Shown: positions 31,511-41,157, counted from the stretch's first letter. The stretch: DNA of 64,000 bases from Nitrospirota bacterium (GCA_016195565.1 JACPZK010000031.1:161118-225117); one strand, 5' to 3'. Numbers and translations: made by a program. Notes: a model not told the origin generated them from the sequence alone.

Positions 31511-32290
31511 ATGATAGGCGTTATAGGCGGAAGCGGGGTTTATGAGATTGATGGAGTTGTCATCAAGGAGGAGAAAAGAATCTCAACTCCTTTTGGTGCT
31601 CCTTCCGATTCTTACAGGATTGGCGGGATATCAGGAATAGAGGTTGCATTTCTTCCAAGGCACGGCTCTCCTCATCACATTGCTCCGCATAAGATTAACT
31701 ATAGGGCGAATATCTGGGGGTTCAGAGAACTCGGAGCAGAAAGGATTATTTCCGTGAATGCGGTCGGGGGAATAAATCCCAAGCTTAAGCCGGGCTCGAT
31801 TGTCATTCTTAATCAGATTATTGACATGACAGAGGGCAGGGCATCAACATTTTATGATGAAGAAGAAATCGTGCATGTGGACTTTACCGAGCCGTATTGC
31901 CCTGAGCTGCGGACAGCATTACTCACGGCAGGTAAAAAGGCAGGGGTTGCGCTTAAGGAGGATGCCGCATATATATGTGTAAACGGCCCGAGGCTCGAGA
32001 CTGCCGCGGAAATAAAGGCGTTTTCTTTGTTTGGCGCTGATGTGGTTGGAATGACAGGCATGCCGGAGGCGTCTCTGGCAAGAGAGCTTGCGATATGTTT
32101 TTCCGGAATAGGTGTTATCACAAATTTTGCTGCCGGCATTTCAGGCAACAGGCTTACCACAACCGAGGTCGTAAGGACCATGGCAGAATCCGCAGAAGTG
32201 GTGAAGGCTCTTTTAGAAAGGACCTTTGTCAACATCCCTCATACAAGAAACTGCATGTGTAAGGACGCCCTTGCGAATGCAAAGATGTGA
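31511..32290 (+). CDS. mtnP: S-methyl-5'-thioadenosine phosphorylase
   Basis: A 259-residue PNP/MTAP family enzyme. It begins IGVIGGSGVYEIDGV (phosphate-binding glycine loop). PRHGSPHHIAPHKINYRANI is the MTAP signature, and NGPRLETAAEIKAF with MTGMPEASLARE forms the purine and ribose site. The C-terminus NCMCKDALA carries the conserved Cys pair. It splits methylthioadenosine, a by-product of polyamine synthesis, into adenine and methylthioribose-1-phosphate in the cytosol. CGGAGAAG precedes the ATG. Some bacterial members use other 6-oxopurine nucleosides. I cannot exclude that. Confidence 0.9.
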   Translation: MIGVIGGSGVYEIDGVVIKEEKRISTPFGAPSDSYRIGGISGIEVAFLPRHGSPHHIAPHKINYRANIWGFRELGAERIISVNAVGGINPKLKPGSIVILNQIIDMTEGRASTFYDEEEIVHVDFTEPYCPELRTALLTAGKKAGVALKEDAAYICVNGPRLETAAEIKAFSLFGADVVGMTGMPEASLARELAICFSGIGVITNFAAGISGNRLTTTEVVRTMAESAEVVKALLERTFVNIPHTRNCMCKDALANAKM

Positions 32291-32305
32291 TAAAATATTA
32301 TTAAT

Positions 32306-32375
32306 TTGTCATTCCGAGCGAAGCGAGGAATCTCGTCTTGAGATTGCTTCGGGACATTGTCCCTCGCAATGACAG
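32306..32375. repeat. Inverted pair of REP-like units
   Basis: TTGTCATTCCGAGCGAAGCG with AGGAATCTC faces GAGATTGCTTCGGGACATTG ending CGCAATGACA. It lies between mtnP and the NtrC-type regulator gene. Confidence 0.86.
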
Positions 32376-32408
32376 CGTAGAGAACTGTTAGGAGCAATAG
32401 CTTTTCAC

Positions 32409-33776
32409 ATGGATACCATTCTTATAGTTGAAGACAGAGAATCGATGTCAGATATGCTTAAGGAGACCCTCAGGACTGAGGGCTACAGGACTATTACGGC
32501 AAAAGACGGGCCGGAAGGCATAAAAAAAATAAAAGAAAACAGGATTGACCTGGTCCTTACTGATTTAAAACTTCCCAGAAAAAACGGCATAGATGTATTA
32601 ATAGCCGCAAAGGAAGATAATCCTTTGATGCCGGTAATTGTAATGACTGCTTTTGGCTCTGTTGAGACTGCTGTGCTTGCAATTAAAGAAGGCGCATTTG
32701 ATTTCATTACAAAGCCTTTTGATACCGACCATCTTCTTGTGCTTATGAAGAGAGCGCTTGAGACTCAGAGGCTGATGACAGAGAATATGCTTATGAAAGA
32801 GGAGTTTTCATCACAGCTCGGACTGCCGAGGATAATAGGCAAAAGCGAAAAAATATCAGAAGTGGCCCAGCAGATACAGAAGGTTGCGCCGAGCAAGACA
32901 ACTGTCCTGATTCTCGGTGAAAGCGGGACAGGCAAGGAATTGTTCGCAAGGGCGATTCATTACCTTAGCCCGAGAAAGGAATATCCGTTTATCCCTATAA
33001 ACTGTTCTGCCATACCGAGGGAACTATTGGAGTCAGAACTTTTCGGGCATGAAAGGGGAGCATTTACAGGCGCTGATTTCAAAAAAATCGGCAAATTTGA
33101 ACTGGCTGATAAAGGCACTGTATTTCTTGATGAGATAGGCGAGATGGATACCGCGCTTCAGGCTAAGCTGCTAAGGGTTCTTCAGGAAGGGGAGATAGAA
33201 AGGCTCGGAGGCCTGAAAACGATAAAGATAGATGTAAGGGTTATCGCTGCAAGCAACCGGGATATTGAAAAGGCTGTTTCAGAAAAGGCCTTCAGGGAAG
33301 ACCTTTTCTACAGGTTAAGCGTATTCCCTGTCAGGATTCCTCTGCTCAGGGAAAGGGCCGAAGATATTCCTATGCTGGCAGAGTTTTTTCTTAACAAATA
33401 CTGCGCCGAACTCAAGACGCCTTTGAAGACTATCTCTGCCGAAGCCCTTGAAATGATGGTTGAGTATCCGTGGAAGGGGAATGTCAGAGAGCTTGAAAAT
33501 ACAATAGAGCGGGCCATAATATTATGCGACGGTAAAGTGATAATGCCTGAACATATATCATTGAGGCCTTTATCCTTTGAATCGTACATGAAGAATCTTC
33601 CGATGGACGGAGCGCTTGAAGACGCGGCAAGAGAGGCCTTAAGGATTGCTGAGACTCAGAGAATAATAAAGGCGCTGAAAGAGACAAAGGGAAATAAAAG
33701 CAGGGCGGCAGAAATCCTGCAGGTGAGTTACAAAACGCTTTTGACAAAGATTAAAGAATATCATATAGATGAATAG
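32409..33776 (+). CDS. Sigma-54-dependent response regulator (NtrC family)
   Basis: A 455-residue protein. The receiver domain (1-120) has acidic pocket E8/D9, phospho-acceptor D52 (VLTDLKLP) and the conserved lysine in FITKPFD. The AAA+ sigma-54 activation domain (about 140-380) has Walker A GESGTGKE, the sigma-54 contact loop GAFTGAD, and Walker [11 protein letters not shown]. The C-terminal Fis-type helix-turn-helix is [20 protein letters not shown]. It activates sigma-54 promoters in response to a sensor kinase, which is not encoded nearby. AGGAG lies about 13 bases before the ATG. Confidence 0.92.
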   Translation: MDTILIVEDRESMSDMLKETLRTEGYRTITAKDGPEGIKKIKENRIDLVLTDLKLPRKNGIDVLIAAKEDNPLMPVIVMTAFGSVETAVLAIKEGAFDFITKPFDTDHLLVLMKRALETQRLMTENMLMKEEFSSQLGLPRIIGKSEKISEVAQQIQKVAPSKTTVLILGESGTGKELFARAIHYLSPRKEYPFIPINCSAIPRELLESELFGHERGAFTGADFKKIGKFELADKGTVFLDEIGEMDTALQAKLLRVLQEGEIERLGGLKTIKIDVRVIAASNRDIEKAVSEKAFREDLFYRLSVFPVRIPLLRERAEDIPMLAEFFLNKYCAELKTPLKTISAEALEMMVEYPWKGNVRELENTIERAIILCDGKVIMPEHISLRPLSFESYMKNLPMDGALEDAAREALRIAETQRIIKALKETKGNKSRAAEILQVSYKTLLTKIKEYHIDE

Positions 33777-33837
33777 AATTTTTTAAAAACAGATTTATTT
33801 GTACAAAACTGCTTTTCTCAAAAAGGAGGAAAAAGAT

Positions 33838-35106
33838 ATGAGACATATCTTTACAATCTTTAGTCGTGTCTGTCATTGCGAGTCCCGACAAGTCGGGGCG
33901 AAGCAATCTCTATTTTGTGTAGTTGCAATTGCCTTGCTTTTGTTTTACCCCTCACATGGTTTTACACAGGTTAAGGAGATTGTTTCAGAAGGGGCATACA
34001 ATATGGGCGATGGCGAGACGCCGACTGTTGCAGAGAGCAGGGCCTTGCTTAATGCAAAGCGGGTTGCCCTTGAGCAGGCAGGGACTTATGTTGAGAGCTA
34101 TACAAAAGTGGAGAATATGCAGGTAACAGAAGATGAGATACAGGTTTTGTCATCAGGGATTATGGAGGTTGAGATACTTGATAAGAAAAGGACTATTGTC
34201 GGCGACGGCTTTCGTTTCTGGGTAAAGATAAAGGCAAGGGTCAATCCTGATAATATTAAAGCGATGGCAAATAAGGTTAAGGCTAAAGACAAATCATTTG
34301 TTGATGATTACAAAAAGATTCAGGAGGCTTATGACAAGAGCCAGAAGGAGATTGGGGAATTAAAAAAACAATTAGCACAGGCAAAGGGTGAGAAGGAGAA
34401 GAAACAGGTAGAGGCAAAGATTTCTGATGATGAGAGATTATTTCAGGCAAATGAGTGGTTTGAGAAAGGATACCAGCATTCTTTGAAAAATGAGCATGAT
34501 TCTGCAATAGAGGCATATACAAGCGCAATAACCCTAAATCCAAAATTTGTTGAAGCCTATAATAATCGTGGAGTTGCTTATAAGAACCAAGTCCAATACG
34601 ACAGAGCGATTGAGGATTTCAGCAAGGCAATTGCTATAAATCCGAATGATGCTGACGCTTACTATAATCGTGGGAATGCTTATAATAATAAAAGACAATT
34701 TGATAGAGCGATTGAGGATTTCAACAAGGCAATTGCTATAAATCCGAATGATGCCGAAGCCTACTATAATCGTGGGCTTGCTTATGAAAACAAAGGTCAA
34801 TATAACATGGTTGTTGAGGATTATAGCAGGGCAATAGCTATAAATCCAAATCATGCTTTAGCCTACATTGCCTATATTGGACGTGGAGCTGCTTATGATA
34901 AAAAAGGGCAATACGACATGGCGCTTGAGGATTATAACAGGGCAATTGTTATAAATCCAAATCTTGCTTTAGCCTATACCGGTCGTGGGCTTGTTTATTA
35001 TATGAAAGGAAATATGGGCAGGGCTATATCTGATTTCCAAAAGGCTTGTGATATGGGGAATGAGAATGGGTGCAAGGGATTGCAAATAGTTTTAAAAAAG
35101 AGATAA
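33838..35106 (+). CDS. Exported TPR-repeat protein with REP inserted in the signal peptide region
   Basis: A 422-residue protein from ATG 33838, chosen because AAAGGAGGAAAAAG precedes it. Residues 1-43 form a signal peptide whose front contains VCHCESRQVGAKQS, the translation of a REP palindrome (33871-33910), before the hydrophobic core FCVVAIALLLFYPSHGF. An LPP20/FlgT-N-like domain follows (about residues 45-140, with AESRALLNAKRVALEQAGTY). Next come a lysine-rich coiled coil (about 150-190) and five to six TPR units to the end, each with the pattern AYYNRGxAYxxKxQxDRAIE. It likely acts as a periplasmic or surface scaffold. Whether the altered signal peptide still works is unknown. Confidence 0.82.
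   Translation: MRHIFTIFSRVCHCESRQVGAKQSLFCVVAIALLLFYPSHGFTQVKEIVSEGAYNMGDGETPTVAESRALLNAKRVALEQAGTYVESYTKVENMQVTEDEIQVLSSGIMEVEILDKKRTIVGDGFRFWVKIKARVNPDNIKAMANKVKAKDKSFVDDYKKIQEAYDKSQKEIGELKKQLAQAKGEKEKKQVEAKISDDERLFQANEWFEKGYQHSLKNEHDSAIEAYTSAITLNPKFVEAYNNRGVAYKNQVQYDRAIEDFSKAIAINPNDADAYYNRGNAYNNKRQFDRAIEDFNKAIAINPNDAEAYYNRGLAYENKGQYNMVVEDYSRAIAINPNHALAYIAYIGRGAAYDKKGQYDMALEDYNRAIVINPNLALAYTGRGLVYYMKGNMGRAISDFQKACDMGNENGCKGLQIVLKKR
33871..33910. repeat. REP-like palindrome inside the TPR gene
   Basis: TGTCATTGCGAG, then a hairpin TCCCGACA-AGTCGGGG, then CGAAGCAATCTC. It is the same family as at 22159, in coding sequence and in frame. Confidence 0.9.
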
Positions 35107-35164
35107 ACAAAAAATGGATGCGGGCGGCTGACAGACGCAGATGAATTTTTCGGTAATAATTAAG

Positions 35165-35782
35165 ATGGCCAACTCTCCAATATACGAACTGATTAAAGTC
35201 GACGTCCAAAGAGCGGGCGACGACTTTATCAAAAGAAAAGTGAGTCCATGGGAATTTTTTAATGTAAAAGGTGTTGATATCGAAAAATGTAACGGTGAGA
35301 GGATTACAATTGCAGGGGTGGAATTTAGTGGAACAGTCAGGCTTGTATTCTGGGATGGTTACATTGACGATGAATTTATTGCTTTTGCTCTGACTTTGAT
35401 AGAATCGGCGCGAAAGAAAGCGATTGATATGGACGCGTCAGTCTCCGATGCTGTTAAAGACTGTCGTGACTGTATTGCTGACGTAGTGATAAAGGTTTTT
35501 GAAAGAATGTCGGCTATAGATCAAAAATTGAGAGGCAAAGGCTTCCCGCAGTCTGTTAATAGAGTAAATGTAGAGGAGCGAATTAAACATATAGATCAAA
35601 AAATACAGAATATAGTCGACGCTTATGCAAATCAGGCTACACTATCGTCTGGTAAAACCACACCTACGCCAGCTCTGTCTGACGCATTGGAGCTTAAGCC
35701 CAGTATATCGGGCATTTCACTTGATTTAAAAAAGCTTTGGCAATGGATAAGAGCAAAGCTGATGTCCAACAAGGCCGATTGA
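35165..35782 (+). CDS. Unrecognised protein, first gene of an unknown pair
   Basis: A 205-residue protein from ATG 35165. An in-frame ATG at 35141 would add eight residues, and neither has a clear ribosome site. The first 110 residues are mixed alpha/beta (IYELIKVDVQRAGDDFIKRK; EFSGTVRLVFWDGYIDDEFI). A middle helical part is charged (VEERIKHIDQKIQNIVDAYA) and may be a coiled coil. A Ser/Thr/Pro linker leads to a short amphipathic end (LKKLWQWIRAKLMSNKAD). No signal peptide or enzyme motif is seen. It lies 82 bases before the HEPN-like gene and on the same strand. Confidence 0.6.
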   Translation: MANSPIYELIKVDVQRAGDDFIKRKVSPWEFFNVKGVDIEKCNGERITIAGVEFSGTVRLVFWDGYIDDEFIAFALTLIESARKKAIDMDASVSDAVKDCRDCIADVVIKVFERMSAIDQKLRGKGFPQSVNRVNVEERIKHIDQKIQNIVDAYANQATLSSGKTTPTPALSDALELKPSISGISLDLKKLWQWIRAKLMSNKAD

Positions 35783-35864
35783 GTCTGTCCAGCATATGCT
35801 GATAGCCGCTCCGCCAGAGGCGGATGAATTCAGGCGTTATGCTCATAGGATATGAGATCACAAT

Positions 35865-36833
35865 ATGGCATGGAATTCGTTTGAACTAGACACAGGTGGT
35901 GGCAAGACTTGTTTCATGATCACACTTGGAGACAGTCTCTTTATAGGGACTGCCAAGGATGATAATGGTGTTGTTGAGCGTATTCATGAGCTAAAGAGAG
36001 ATAAAAAAACAAACGAGTTCAAACTGAAAGGCGGTGAAATATGGGGTAGGCGCTCAAAAACCCCTCTGTTTGAGCGCATAGCCTTGCAGTTCAAAGATAT
36101 TGTTAGCCTTCTTAGATTAGATAAGCCCATCCAAGAAAAAGCTATCGCAGCATTAATCGAAATAGCTCTTGATTTGTCCAAGGCAGAAGAGGCATTTCTT
36201 GATTACGTAGAGACAGAGGATGCCGCAGTTTCACAATACCATGATCCTAAGGGTATAACGCCCCAGAAGAATGCTTTAATCTACAAAAATCCGACCCATA
36301 CTCTCAAAGAGATCGCAGAAAAGGTTTTGATTCGCATAATCATAGCCTACCGTAAATTTCCAGAGGTAATTAGTATCATCAGAGGCGAGACCTTTAACAT
36401 AGGCAAGACTTTTGTAAATAATCTTGCCAAATTGCTACCAGCAGATCACCCAGACAGCAAGTCTTTCGAGTACGACAACAATTGGATAAAAGAGCTTTAT
36501 GACATACGTGGTTATATCGAGCATGAACGTTGGGAAATACTTCCATTCGACGTCCTCCAATCCGAGGGAGACGCGAGTTGTCATGTCGAAAGGTGCAGGG
36601 TCGTCATTAAATCACAAGGCGAAAAACCGATCAATCTTGCAGCTTACTTAAATGTTACACTTTACAATATGATTACTTTCATTGAAAAAATGGTAGCTTT
36701 GGCGATTATTGACAAAATGCCATACCCAACACGAATAGTCACTTTACCTGAAACAGAAAGACCGAAACGAAACCATTACAGATATGTTGCAGACCTTGTT
36801 CCCGAAGTGAAAGAGAAATTGCCTGCTAACTGA
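35865..36833 (+). CDS. Unrecognised protein with HEPN-like R-x4-H motif
   Basis: A 322-residue protein. The N-terminal 60 residues are beta-rich (FELDTGGGKTCFMITLGDSL). The rest is mostly helical. Near residues 205-222 the sequence NNWIKELYDIRGYIEHER contains R215-x4-H220, the R-x(4-6)-H signature of HEPN ribonucleases. It sits after an acidic helix, as in that superfamily. The C-terminus PKRNHYRYVADLVPEVKEKL is basic then acidic. HEPN assignment is tentative because the motif alone is short. It could be a toxin or defence effector with the preceding gene, or a non-catalytic HEPN. It has no Shine-Dalgarno of note. Confidence 0.6.
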   Translation: MAWNSFELDTGGGKTCFMITLGDSLFIGTAKDDNGVVERIHELKRDKKTNEFKLKGGEIWGRRSKTPLFERIALQFKDIVSLLRLDKPIQEKAIAALIEIALDLSKAEEAFLDYVETEDAAVSQYHDPKGITPQKNALIYKNPTHTLKEIAEKVLIRIIIAYRKFPEVISIIRGETFNIGKTFVNNLAKLLPADHPDSKSFEYDNNWIKELYDIRGYIEHERWEILPFDVLQSEGDASCHVERCRVVIKSQGEKPINLAAYLNVTLYNMITFIEKMVALAIIDKMPYPTRIVTLPETERPKRNHYRYVADLVPEVKEKLPAN

Positions 36834-36973
36834 GCTTAAAATAGAAATAGAGAAAATAAAAATAGGGTCAGCGACTATTAAAAGAAATTTGCCCACAGCG
36901 GCAGACAACATGCTAAAATAGTCAAAAGAAGTAACATTGAAAAAGATAAAATATTACCTTCCGGAGGATTATA

Positions 36974-37729
36974 ATGTCAGGACATTCCAAATGGTCTCAG
37001 ATAAAACATAAAAAAGCTCATACGGACGCAAAAAGGGGCAGGGCGTTTACTAAAATCGTCAAAGAGATAGCGGTTGCGGCAAGGTTCGGAGGCGGCGACC
37101 CTGACGGCAATCCAAGATTGCGCACTGCCATAGAAAATGCAAAAGAGGTAAATATGCCTCATGATAATATCAAGAGGGCTATCATGAAAGGCACAGGCGA
37201 ACTTCCCGGAGTTACATATGAGGAAATCATGTATGAAGGATACGGCCCTTCCGGCGTTGCCTTAATGATTGAGGTCCTGACTGATAACAAAAACAGAACC
37301 GTCCCTGAAATAAGACATATGATGGCAAAACACGGCGGGAGCCTCGGTGAAACAGGATGTGTTTCCTGGATATTCGATAAAAAGGGTTATATTCTGGTTA
37401 ATAAGGCGAAGGCGGCTGAAGACTCTGTAATGTCTGCGGCCCTTGATGCAGGGGCTGAGGATATGAAAAACGACCCTGAGGAAGGAAACTTTGAGATAGT
37501 AACAGCGCCGGAGGACTTCAATAATGTTAAGGCTGCTATTGAGAAGGCAAATATTCCTGTTGAGTCTGCTGAAATAACCATGCTCCCCAAAAACTATGTA
37601 GCGCTGGACGGAAAGGCGGCAGAGCAGATGATTAGGCTTATGGACGCGCTTGAGGACCATGACGATGTCCAGAATGTCTATGCAAATTTTGATATTCCTG
37701 ACGAAGCCGCGGAGAAAATCGGAAAGTGA
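36974..37729 (+). CDS. yebC: YebC/PmpR family translation or transcription factor
   Basis: A 251-residue protein of standard YebC length. It starts [20 protein letters not shown] and has [20 protein letters not shown]. The central block is [20 protein letters not shown], and the C-terminal part is [20 protein letters not shown]. YebC proteins relieve ribosome stalling at proline-rich stretches, and some members regulate transcription. In many bacteria the gene sits next to ruvC. Here no ruv genes follow, as the helicase gene lies in between. CCGGAGGA precedes the ATG. Confidence 0.94.
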   Translation: MSGHSKWSQIKHKKAHTDAKRGRAFTKIVKEIAVAARFGGGDPDGNPRLRTAIENAKEVNMPHDNIKRAIMKGTGELPGVTYEEIMYEGYGPSGVALMIEVLTDNKNRTVPEIRHMMAKHGGSLGETGCVSWIFDKKGYILVNKAKAAEDSVMSAALDAGAEDMKNDPEEGNFEIVTAPEDFNNVKAAIEKANIPVESAEITMLPKNYVALDGKAAEQMIRLMDALEDHDDVQNVYANFDIPDEAAEKIGK

Positions 37730-37806
37730 TTAGGTTAAGTATCTTTGATTCCGGAAAAGAATACGATCCCGCAATTTTTAAAATATATTGATATGCTTCC
37801 GCTGCG

Positions 37807-40329
37807 ATGATGAACATAAAACATACCGAAGCATTTGACCTGGCGTATCGTTTCGTCACCGAAACTAATCGGAATATTTTTCTAACGGGCAAAGCCGGAA
37901 CGGGCAAGACAACTTTTCTGAAATATTTGCGGCAAACCTCTTTTAAAAAAATGGTTGTCGCTGCGCCTACGGGAGTTGCGGCTATCAATGCCGGCGGCGT
38001 TACCCTTCATTCGTTATTTCAATTGCCGTTTGCCCCGTTCATCCCGTCAAAAGATGCCCGCCTGAATGACGAAGTCGGGCAGGCAAATGCCCCGACATCT
38101 GTCGGGGTCAACAGCCACTCGCTTTTGTCGCGGGTTCGTTATAGTAAGGAAAAACTCAACCTGCTTCGCAATCTTGAATTGCTTGTGATTGATGAATCGA
38201 GCATGGTGGCTTCGCATACCGTTGATGCGATTGATACTATTTTAAGAAGCATAAGAAGAAGACATCAACAGCCGTTTGGCGGCACACAGGTTTTATTTAT
38301 TGGCGACCTGCATCAACTCCCGCCAGTGGTGAAAAATCAGGAGTGGGAGTTTTTGAAAAACTATTATCCTTCCGTTTTCTTCTTTGACAGCATAGTGCTG
38401 AGAGAAAATGTTCCGGTGATGATAGAACTAAAAGAAATTTTTCGCCAGCAAGACAATGTTTTTATTGAAGTGCTGAATGAAATCAGGAATAACAATCTCA
38501 CGAATGAAAATTTTAGTTTACTGAATTCGCGGCTCAAACGGAATTTTATTCCTGCTGATAATGAAGGATATATTACGCTCACAACCCATAATTACCAAGC
38601 CGATGAGATAAACAAAAGAAAGCTGCAAAAACTGTCTGCACACTCACAAACCTACCATGCATCGATACAAGGTGATTTTCCTGAAAATCTATATCCTGCC
38701 GGACAGGAACTTGAACTCAAAGAAGGAGCGCAGATAATGTTTCTGAAAAATGATGTGGAAGGAGGGAAATATTTTAACGGAAAAATCGGCGTCATCACAG
38801 AGCTTGACGAGGATATGATAAAAGTAAAATGCAAAGGAGAGCAACAGGAGATAGAAGTAAAAAAACATGAATGGAAAAATGTGAACTACTCGCTCAATCC
38901 TGACACGCACGAAATAACTGAAGAAGAATTGGGCAGTTTCCTGCAATACCCGCTGCGCCTTGCCTGGGCGATTACAATTCATAAAAGTCAGGGGCTTACT
39001 TTTGATAAACTGATTATTGATGCGGAAAATGCTTTTGCCAACGGGCAGGTTTATGTGGCGTTGAGCCGCTGCACTTCACTGGAAGGGTTGATTCTGACTT
39101 CCCATGTTAACCGGCAGTTCCTCGGTGCGCATCAGAATCTGAAGGACTGGCAGGAAAAAAATCATGATGAAAAAAATCTGCAGCAGAAATTTCATGAATC
39201 AAGACAAAAGCATATTCAGCAGGAATTACAAAATATTTTTACATGGAAGAACTGGTTTTATGAATTGCGCGAACTAAATGATATTCTGAATGAACAGAAA
39301 GAGAATCTGCCATCGGAATGTTTTTCGTGGATTGCGGAACTGACCGAAAAGCAAAAGGCGCTGGACGAGGCGGCTGTTAAATTCAAAGAGCGCATGGTTG
39401 ACCTGTGCAATCAAAATCCTGTTGTGGAAGAAAATCAACCGCTCCAGAAGAGAATAAAAGATGCGGCAAATTATTTTTCTGCGGAGATTATGAAATGGAA
39501 AGAAAAATTCTTTAATCATCCGCTCTCAACAGACACGAAAAAGACCGCTCGCAAAATTGATACTTCTTTAAATGAAATCAATTTTATTGTCCATGAAATT
39601 TTGGGTATGATAAATCACTGCAAAAACGGTTTTTTACTGAATGATTACTTAAAGAACGGGAAAAAAGTTGTCCCGATATATCGGGATGGAAAAATACAAA
39701 GTTCTTATGCTCAGAATCAAATAAGGAATATCAGTTCAAAAGAATTAGAACACTCCGGATTGTATGATAGAATTGCTGAAATGCGAAGGCTAATCGGAAG
39801 TGCCACTAACCTTCCACTTTATACCATCTTCAGCAATAATGCTATTAAAAATGTGTGTATGAGTTTACCGGGCAGCAAGGACGCATTGCTGAAAGTAAAA
39901 GGATTCGGCAAAGCAAAAGTGAAAAAGTATGGGGATGAAGTGTTAGGGTTGGTACGCGAATACTGTCTTGAAAATAATCTTGAGCCGCAACAGATTTTCA
40001 AAGAAGAATCTCCGGGAGAGAAAAAGTCAACCACAGTAGAAGAAACCCTGAAACATTTCAAACAGGGCAAAAGCATAGAGGAAATTGCAAGGGAAAGAAA
40101 TCTTGTAGTAAGCACTATTGAAGGGCATTTTGCGCAGGCGATAAAATATGGTTTGGTTCACATTGAGGAATTAATGTCTATGGAAGAAGTCAATAAAATT
40201 GCCGGATACTTTCCTCCAAATGCAGATTTTATTCAACTGTCCGGTATAAAATCCCGATTACTTGGGACTGAAATCGTCTCCTATGGCAAGCTCAAAATGG
40301 TTTTGGCATGGCTGCAAAAAGATAAATGA
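37807..40329 (+). CDS. PIF1-like helicase with UvrD_C_2, HRDC and RecQ-type helix-turn-helix domains; probable import
   Basis: An 840-residue protein. Walker A is LTGKAGTGKTTFL (about residues 25-37) and Walker B is LLVIDESSMV. Helicase motifs include FIGDLHQLPPV, and the UvrD_C_2 domain has AITIHKSQGLTFDKLIIDAE, then VYVALSRCTSLEGL (about 405-440). The HRDC domain (about 655-735) has LLKVKGFGKAKVKKYGDEVL, and an HTH_40-type tail has FKQGKSIEEIARERNLVVST. The same architecture is common in Bacteroidota. Two short palindromes inside the gene (CCCCGACATCTGTCGGGG at about 38092-38109 and CCCGATATATCGGG at about 39672-39685) are of a kind typical of that phylum. This suggests transfer. ATG context is weak, and TTG or a second ATG nearby is possible. 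Confidence 0.86.
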   Translation: MMNIKHTEAFDLAYRFVTETNRNIFLTGKAGTGKTTFLKYLRQTSFKKMVVAAPTGVAAINAGGVTLHSLFQLPFAPFIPSKDARLNDEVGQANAPTSVGVNSHSLLSRVRYSKEKLNLLRNLELLVIDESSMVASHTVDAIDTILRSIRRRHQQPFGGTQVLFIGDLHQLPPVVKNQEWEFLKNYYPSVFFFDSIVLRENVPVMIELKEIFRQQDNVFIEVLNEIRNNNLTNENFSLLNSRLKRNFIPADNEGYITLTTHNYQADEINKRKLQKLSAHSQTYHASIQGDFPENLYPAGQELELKEGAQIMFLKNDVEGGKYFNGKIGVITELDEDMIKVKCKGEQQEIEVKKHEWKNVNYSLNPDTHEITEEELGSFLQYPLRLAWAITIHKSQGLTFDKLIIDAENAFANGQVYVALSRCTSLEGLILTSHVNRQFLGAHQNLKDWQEKNHDEKNLQQKFHESRQKHIQQELQNIFTWKNWFYELRELNDILNEQKENLPSECFSWIAELTEKQKALDEAAVKFKERMVDLCNQNPVVEENQPLQKRIKDAANYFSAEIMKWKEKFFNHPLSTDTKKTARKIDTSLNEINFIVHEILGMINHCKNGFLLNDYLKNGKKVVPIYRDGKIQSSYAQNQIRNISSKELEHSGLYDRIAEMRRLIGSATNLPLYTIFSNNAIKNVCMSLPGSKDALLKVKGFGKAKVKKYGDEVLGLVREYCLENNLEPQQIFKEESPGEKKSTTVEETLKHFKQGKSIEEIARERNLVVSTIEGHFAQAIKYGLVHIEELMSMEEVNKIAGYFPPNADFIQLSGIKSRLLGTEIVSYGKLKMVLAWLQKDK
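38092..38109. repeat. Palindrome CCCCGACATCTGTCGGGG in the helicase gene
   Basis: A near-perfect 18-bp palindrome encoding part of NAPTSVGV. A related one, CCCGATATATCGGG, lies at about 39672-39685. Neither is of the local TGTCATTGCGAG or GGGACAGTCCC families. Confidence 0.75.
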
Positions 40330-40346
40330 ATGGGGTTGATGATGTG

Positions 40347-40486
40347 CCCGAATCCCGATTTAGAAAATTGTCATTGCGAGCGAAGCGAAGCAATCTCGCC
40401 TATTACGACAAGATTGCCGCAAACCCTGCGGGTTCTCGCAATGACAGACAAAACAAGGCATCGAAAAGTCTAAATCGGGATTTGGG
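40347..40486. repeat. 140-bp MITE-like element: 17-bp terminal inverted repeats around two REP units
   Basis: The left end CCCGAATCCCGATTTAG (40347-40363) and the right end CTAAATCGGGATTTGGG (40470-40486) are inverted copies with one mismatch. Between them lie TTGTCATTGCGAGCGAAGCG with CAATCTCG (40368-40398) and the opposing AGATTGCCGC, CCTGCGGG, TCGCAATGACA (ending 40446). The left word CGAATCCCGATTTAGAAAAT also opens the element at 10852. Confidence 0.85.
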
Positions 40487-40539
40487 ATGTATAACACTCT
40501 TGCAATATCAATGCCTGTGGATTTATTATAAACAACGAC

Positions 40540-41157
40540 ATGGTAACTTCTATTCGTGCGACCCTTAAAAGAAAATTTCTTGCCGGGCTGATTGTCTCAA
40601 TTCCCGCGGTAATTACTGTTTTAGTCATCGTATGGTTTTTTGAGTTTGTGGACGGCATATTGGGCCCCCTTTACAACAAGGTACTGGGCTACAATGTCCA
40701 TGGCCTCGGATTCATTTCTGCGGTAATTTTGATATTTCTTATCGGAATAATATCAACAAATGTATTCGGTAAAAAGCTAATAGAGTTTTTTGAAAAGGCT
40801 GTTGTCAGAATACCTGTATTCAAGGGTATTTATGCGGCAATAAAGCAGCTTGTCGACGCATTCTCGCCTGAAAACAACAGTTCATTCAAAAAATTTGTGA
40901 TAGTTGAGTATCCCAGGCAAGGAGCCTATGCCTTCGGCTTCCTGACCAAAGAGTGTACGATAAAAGCATCCAGAAGCGGCAAGGAATCATGCCTCAGGGC
41001 AGTTTATGTTCCTACGAATAATCTGTATCTCGGTGAGATAGTTTTGCTTGGGGAGGGTGATGTTTTCTATACGGATATTCCTATAGAGGACGGTATTAAG
41101 ATAATACTTTCAGGCGGTATTGCAGCGCCGTCCAGGATATTGGAGTCAAAGGAATGA
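40540..41157 (+). CDS. DUF502 family membrane protein
   Basis: A 205-residue protein with two transmembrane segments (AGLIVSIPAVITVLVIVWFF, about residues 13-32, and FISAVILIFLIGIISTNVF, about 63-81). The DUF502 soluble part follows, with RIPVFKGIYAAIKQLVDAFS and VYVPTNNLYLGEIVLLGEGD. Plant relatives are LCV-like proteins. Bacterial function is unknown. The stop overlaps the glmU ATG by 4 bases, so the two are translated together. No Shine-Dalgarno is visible, and TATAAA ends 7 bases before the ATG, so this may be a leaderless start. Confidence 0.85.
   Translation: MVTSIRATLKRKFLAGLIVSIPAVITVLVIVWFFEFVDGILGPLYNKVLGYNVHGLGFISAVILIFLIGIISTNVFGKKLIEFFEKAVVRIPVFKGIYAAIKQLVDAFSPENNSSFKKFVIVEYPRQGAYAFGFLTKECTIKASRSGKESCLRAVYVPTNNLYLGEIVLLGEGDVFYTDIPIEDGIKIILSGGIAAPSRILESKE

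Noticed and set aside
34534..34854. Antisense frame of 106 codons in the TPR region
   Set aside because: Its internal repetition simply mirrors the TPR units on the plus strand.
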